A stretch of 5,580 nt of DNA, from the NCBI GenBank assembly GCA_003484545.1, contig DNCF01000164.1, positions 305-5,884 of the forward strand. Reading direction: 5' to 3'. Source of the DNA: Massilia sp. Its GTDB lineage: Bacteria; Pseudomonadota; Gammaproteobacteria; Burkholderiales; Burkholderiaceae_D. Below the pieces are notes generated by a model. The model was not told where the DNA came from. It ran no database searches and worked only from the letters and a program-made list of their open reading frames with translations. This document shows positions 4,653-5,580 of the stretch, in pieces (position 1 is the first letter of the stretch; each line of letters begins with the position of its first letter). Both the position numbers and the translations under genes were made by a program.

Positions 4653-5580
4653 AATTACCGTGAACCGTGCTGAAAATCGTCTGTGTCTCGGTGCCGTCGT
4701 ACATGGCGTCGACCAGCGCCGCGCGCCGGCTCAGGACCGCCGCCTGGTTGATCGACCCCTTGTCGGTCTGCTCGCGGTGGTCGATCGAGGGCGGCTCGGC
4801 GAGCAGCAGCATGCGTTCGATCCGCTTCGAGGAACCGGTGGCGTCGACGTTCAAGTCGTCCAACAGGCGCTGGAAGTGGCCGCGCACGGGCGCGCTTGCC
4901 AGCACCTCGGCGGCCGGCGTGCCGGCCGGCAGGCCCGAGAGCGCGGTGCAGTGGTCCATGCGCGGGAACACCATCACCCCGATGCTGCTGCGGTTCAGGC
5001 CCGTGACCACCGCGTCCTGCACGTAGGGCGCGCCCTGGCTGATGACGCGCGCGCGCAGCGGCCCGACGCTCACGAACGTGCCCGAGCTGAGCTTGAAGTC
5101 TTCGGCGATGCGGCCGTCGAACATGAAGCCCAGCGTCGGCTGTTCCGGGTCGACGAAGCGCAGCGCGTCGCCGGTGCAGTAGTAGCCGTCCTCGTCGAAG
5201 GCCTCCGCCGTCAGGTGGGGCGCGCGCCAGTAGCCCGGCGTGACGTGGGGCCCGTGGAAGCGCGCTTCCAGCTTGTCGCCGATCGGCACCAGCTTGACCT
5301 TGCAGCCCGGCGCCGGCACGCCGACATAGCCCGCCTTCACGATCGGTCCGGTGCCGAAGGTGCAGGACGGCGAGGTCTCGGTCATGCCCAGGCCCGTCAT
5401 GATGCGGATGGTCTCGCCGCAGCGCTGCAGGGCGACCCGGTCGAGATGGTCCCAGCAGGCCTGGGACAAGCCGGCCCCGGCGCAGAAGAACAGCTTCACG
5501 CGCGAGAAGAAGTTGGCGGCCAGCTGGTCGTCGTGCTCGAGCGCTTCGGCCAGCATCTCGAAGCCGGCCGGGATGTTGAA
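4651..5580 (-). CDS. fcs: Feruloyl-CoA synthase-like acyl-CoA synthetase (ANL superfamily), N-terminus outside window
   Basis: The C-terminal 309 residues of an AMP-forming acyl-CoA synthetase, which would activate an aromatic acid such as ferulate with ATP and CoA in the cytoplasm. The frame stays open to base 5580; residues before the first in-window ATG (5556) read FNIPAGFE and fit the family, so that ATG is internal. ANL landmarks in order: TGLGMTETS (5371-5397, the adenylate-binding A5 motif), YCTGD (5167-5181, A7, ATP ribose aspartate), FDGRIAEDFKLSSG (5080-5121, A8 hinge), and TDKGSINQ near the C-terminus with the conserved adenylation lysine at 4759-4761. The A8 form AEDFKLSSGTFVSVGPLR and the DKGSINQ ending are typical of feruloyl-CoA synthases rather than fatty-acid or acetate ligases. 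The family is usually about 600 residues, so about half is seen. It ends 44 bases before the binding-protein gene and probably shares its transcript. Substrate preference among ferulate, coumarate and caffeate is not readable. Confidence 0.82.
   Translation of the reverse strand, partial: FNIPAGFEMLAEALEHDDQLAANFFSRVKLFFCAGAGLSQACWDHLDRVALQRCGETIRIMTGLGMTETSPSCTFGTGPIVKAGYVGVPAPGCKVKLVPIGDKLEARFHGPHVTPGYWRAPHLTAEAFDEDGYYCTGDALRFVDPEQPTLGFMFDGRIAEDFKLSSGTFVSVGPLRARVISQGAPYVQDAVVTGLNRSSIGVMVFPRMDHCTALSGLPAGTPAAEVLASAPVRGHFQRLLDDLNVDATGSSKRIERMLLLAEPPSIDHREQTDKGSINQAAVLSRRAALVDAMYDGTETQTIFSTVHGN

Overview
The window is high-GC, densely coding DNA. Codon use and gene content suggest a betaproteobacterium of the Burkholderiales, most likely the Oxalobacteraceae (Massilia/Telluria-like). 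That placement is an inference from gene style, not from a marker gene. There are four protein genes, two of them cut by the window edges. No RNA gene, CRISPR array, phage gene or transposase was seen.

Layout: (1) 1-997, plus strand: the C-terminal part of a periplasmic substrate-binding protein of the branched-chain amino acid (LivJ/LivK, Peripla_BP_6) class. (2) 998-1189: a 192-base gap with several GC-rich hairpins, a weak -10-like hexamer and a clear ribosome binding site. (3) 1190-3265, plus strand: a complete 691-residue soluble PAS-PAS-GGDEF-EAL protein. Its EAL (c-di-GMP phosphodiesterase) residues are all present. Its GGDEF signature reads SGDEF and the inhibitory I-site is missing. 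(4) 3266-3433: a convergent intergenic region with two inverted copies of a 24-base palindrome flanking a third hairpin, which resembles a REP doublet (REPIN/BIME). (5) 3434-4606, minus strand: a complete second Peripla_BP_6 substrate-binding protein with a clean Sec signal peptide. (6) 4651-5580, minus strand: the C-terminal half of an acyl-CoA synthetase that most resembles feruloyl-CoA synthase (Fcs), 44 bases upstream of gene 5 and probably in the same operon.

Working together: the minus-strand pair suggests uptake and CoA activation of a hydroxycinnamate (ferulate, coumarate or caffeate). The binding protein would capture the aromatic acid in the periplasm and the synthetase would activate it in the cytoplasm. 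The plus-strand binding protein is of the amino-acid type and need not share that role. The PAS/c-di-GMP protein has its own leader and could couple a small-molecule or redox cue to motility or biofilm control, but nothing in the sequence ties it to either transporter. No convincing undescribed system is visible. The most noteworthy features are the palindrome doublet, the two-copy PAS array with a non-standard GGDEF site, and the pairing of a dedicated binding protein with Fcs.
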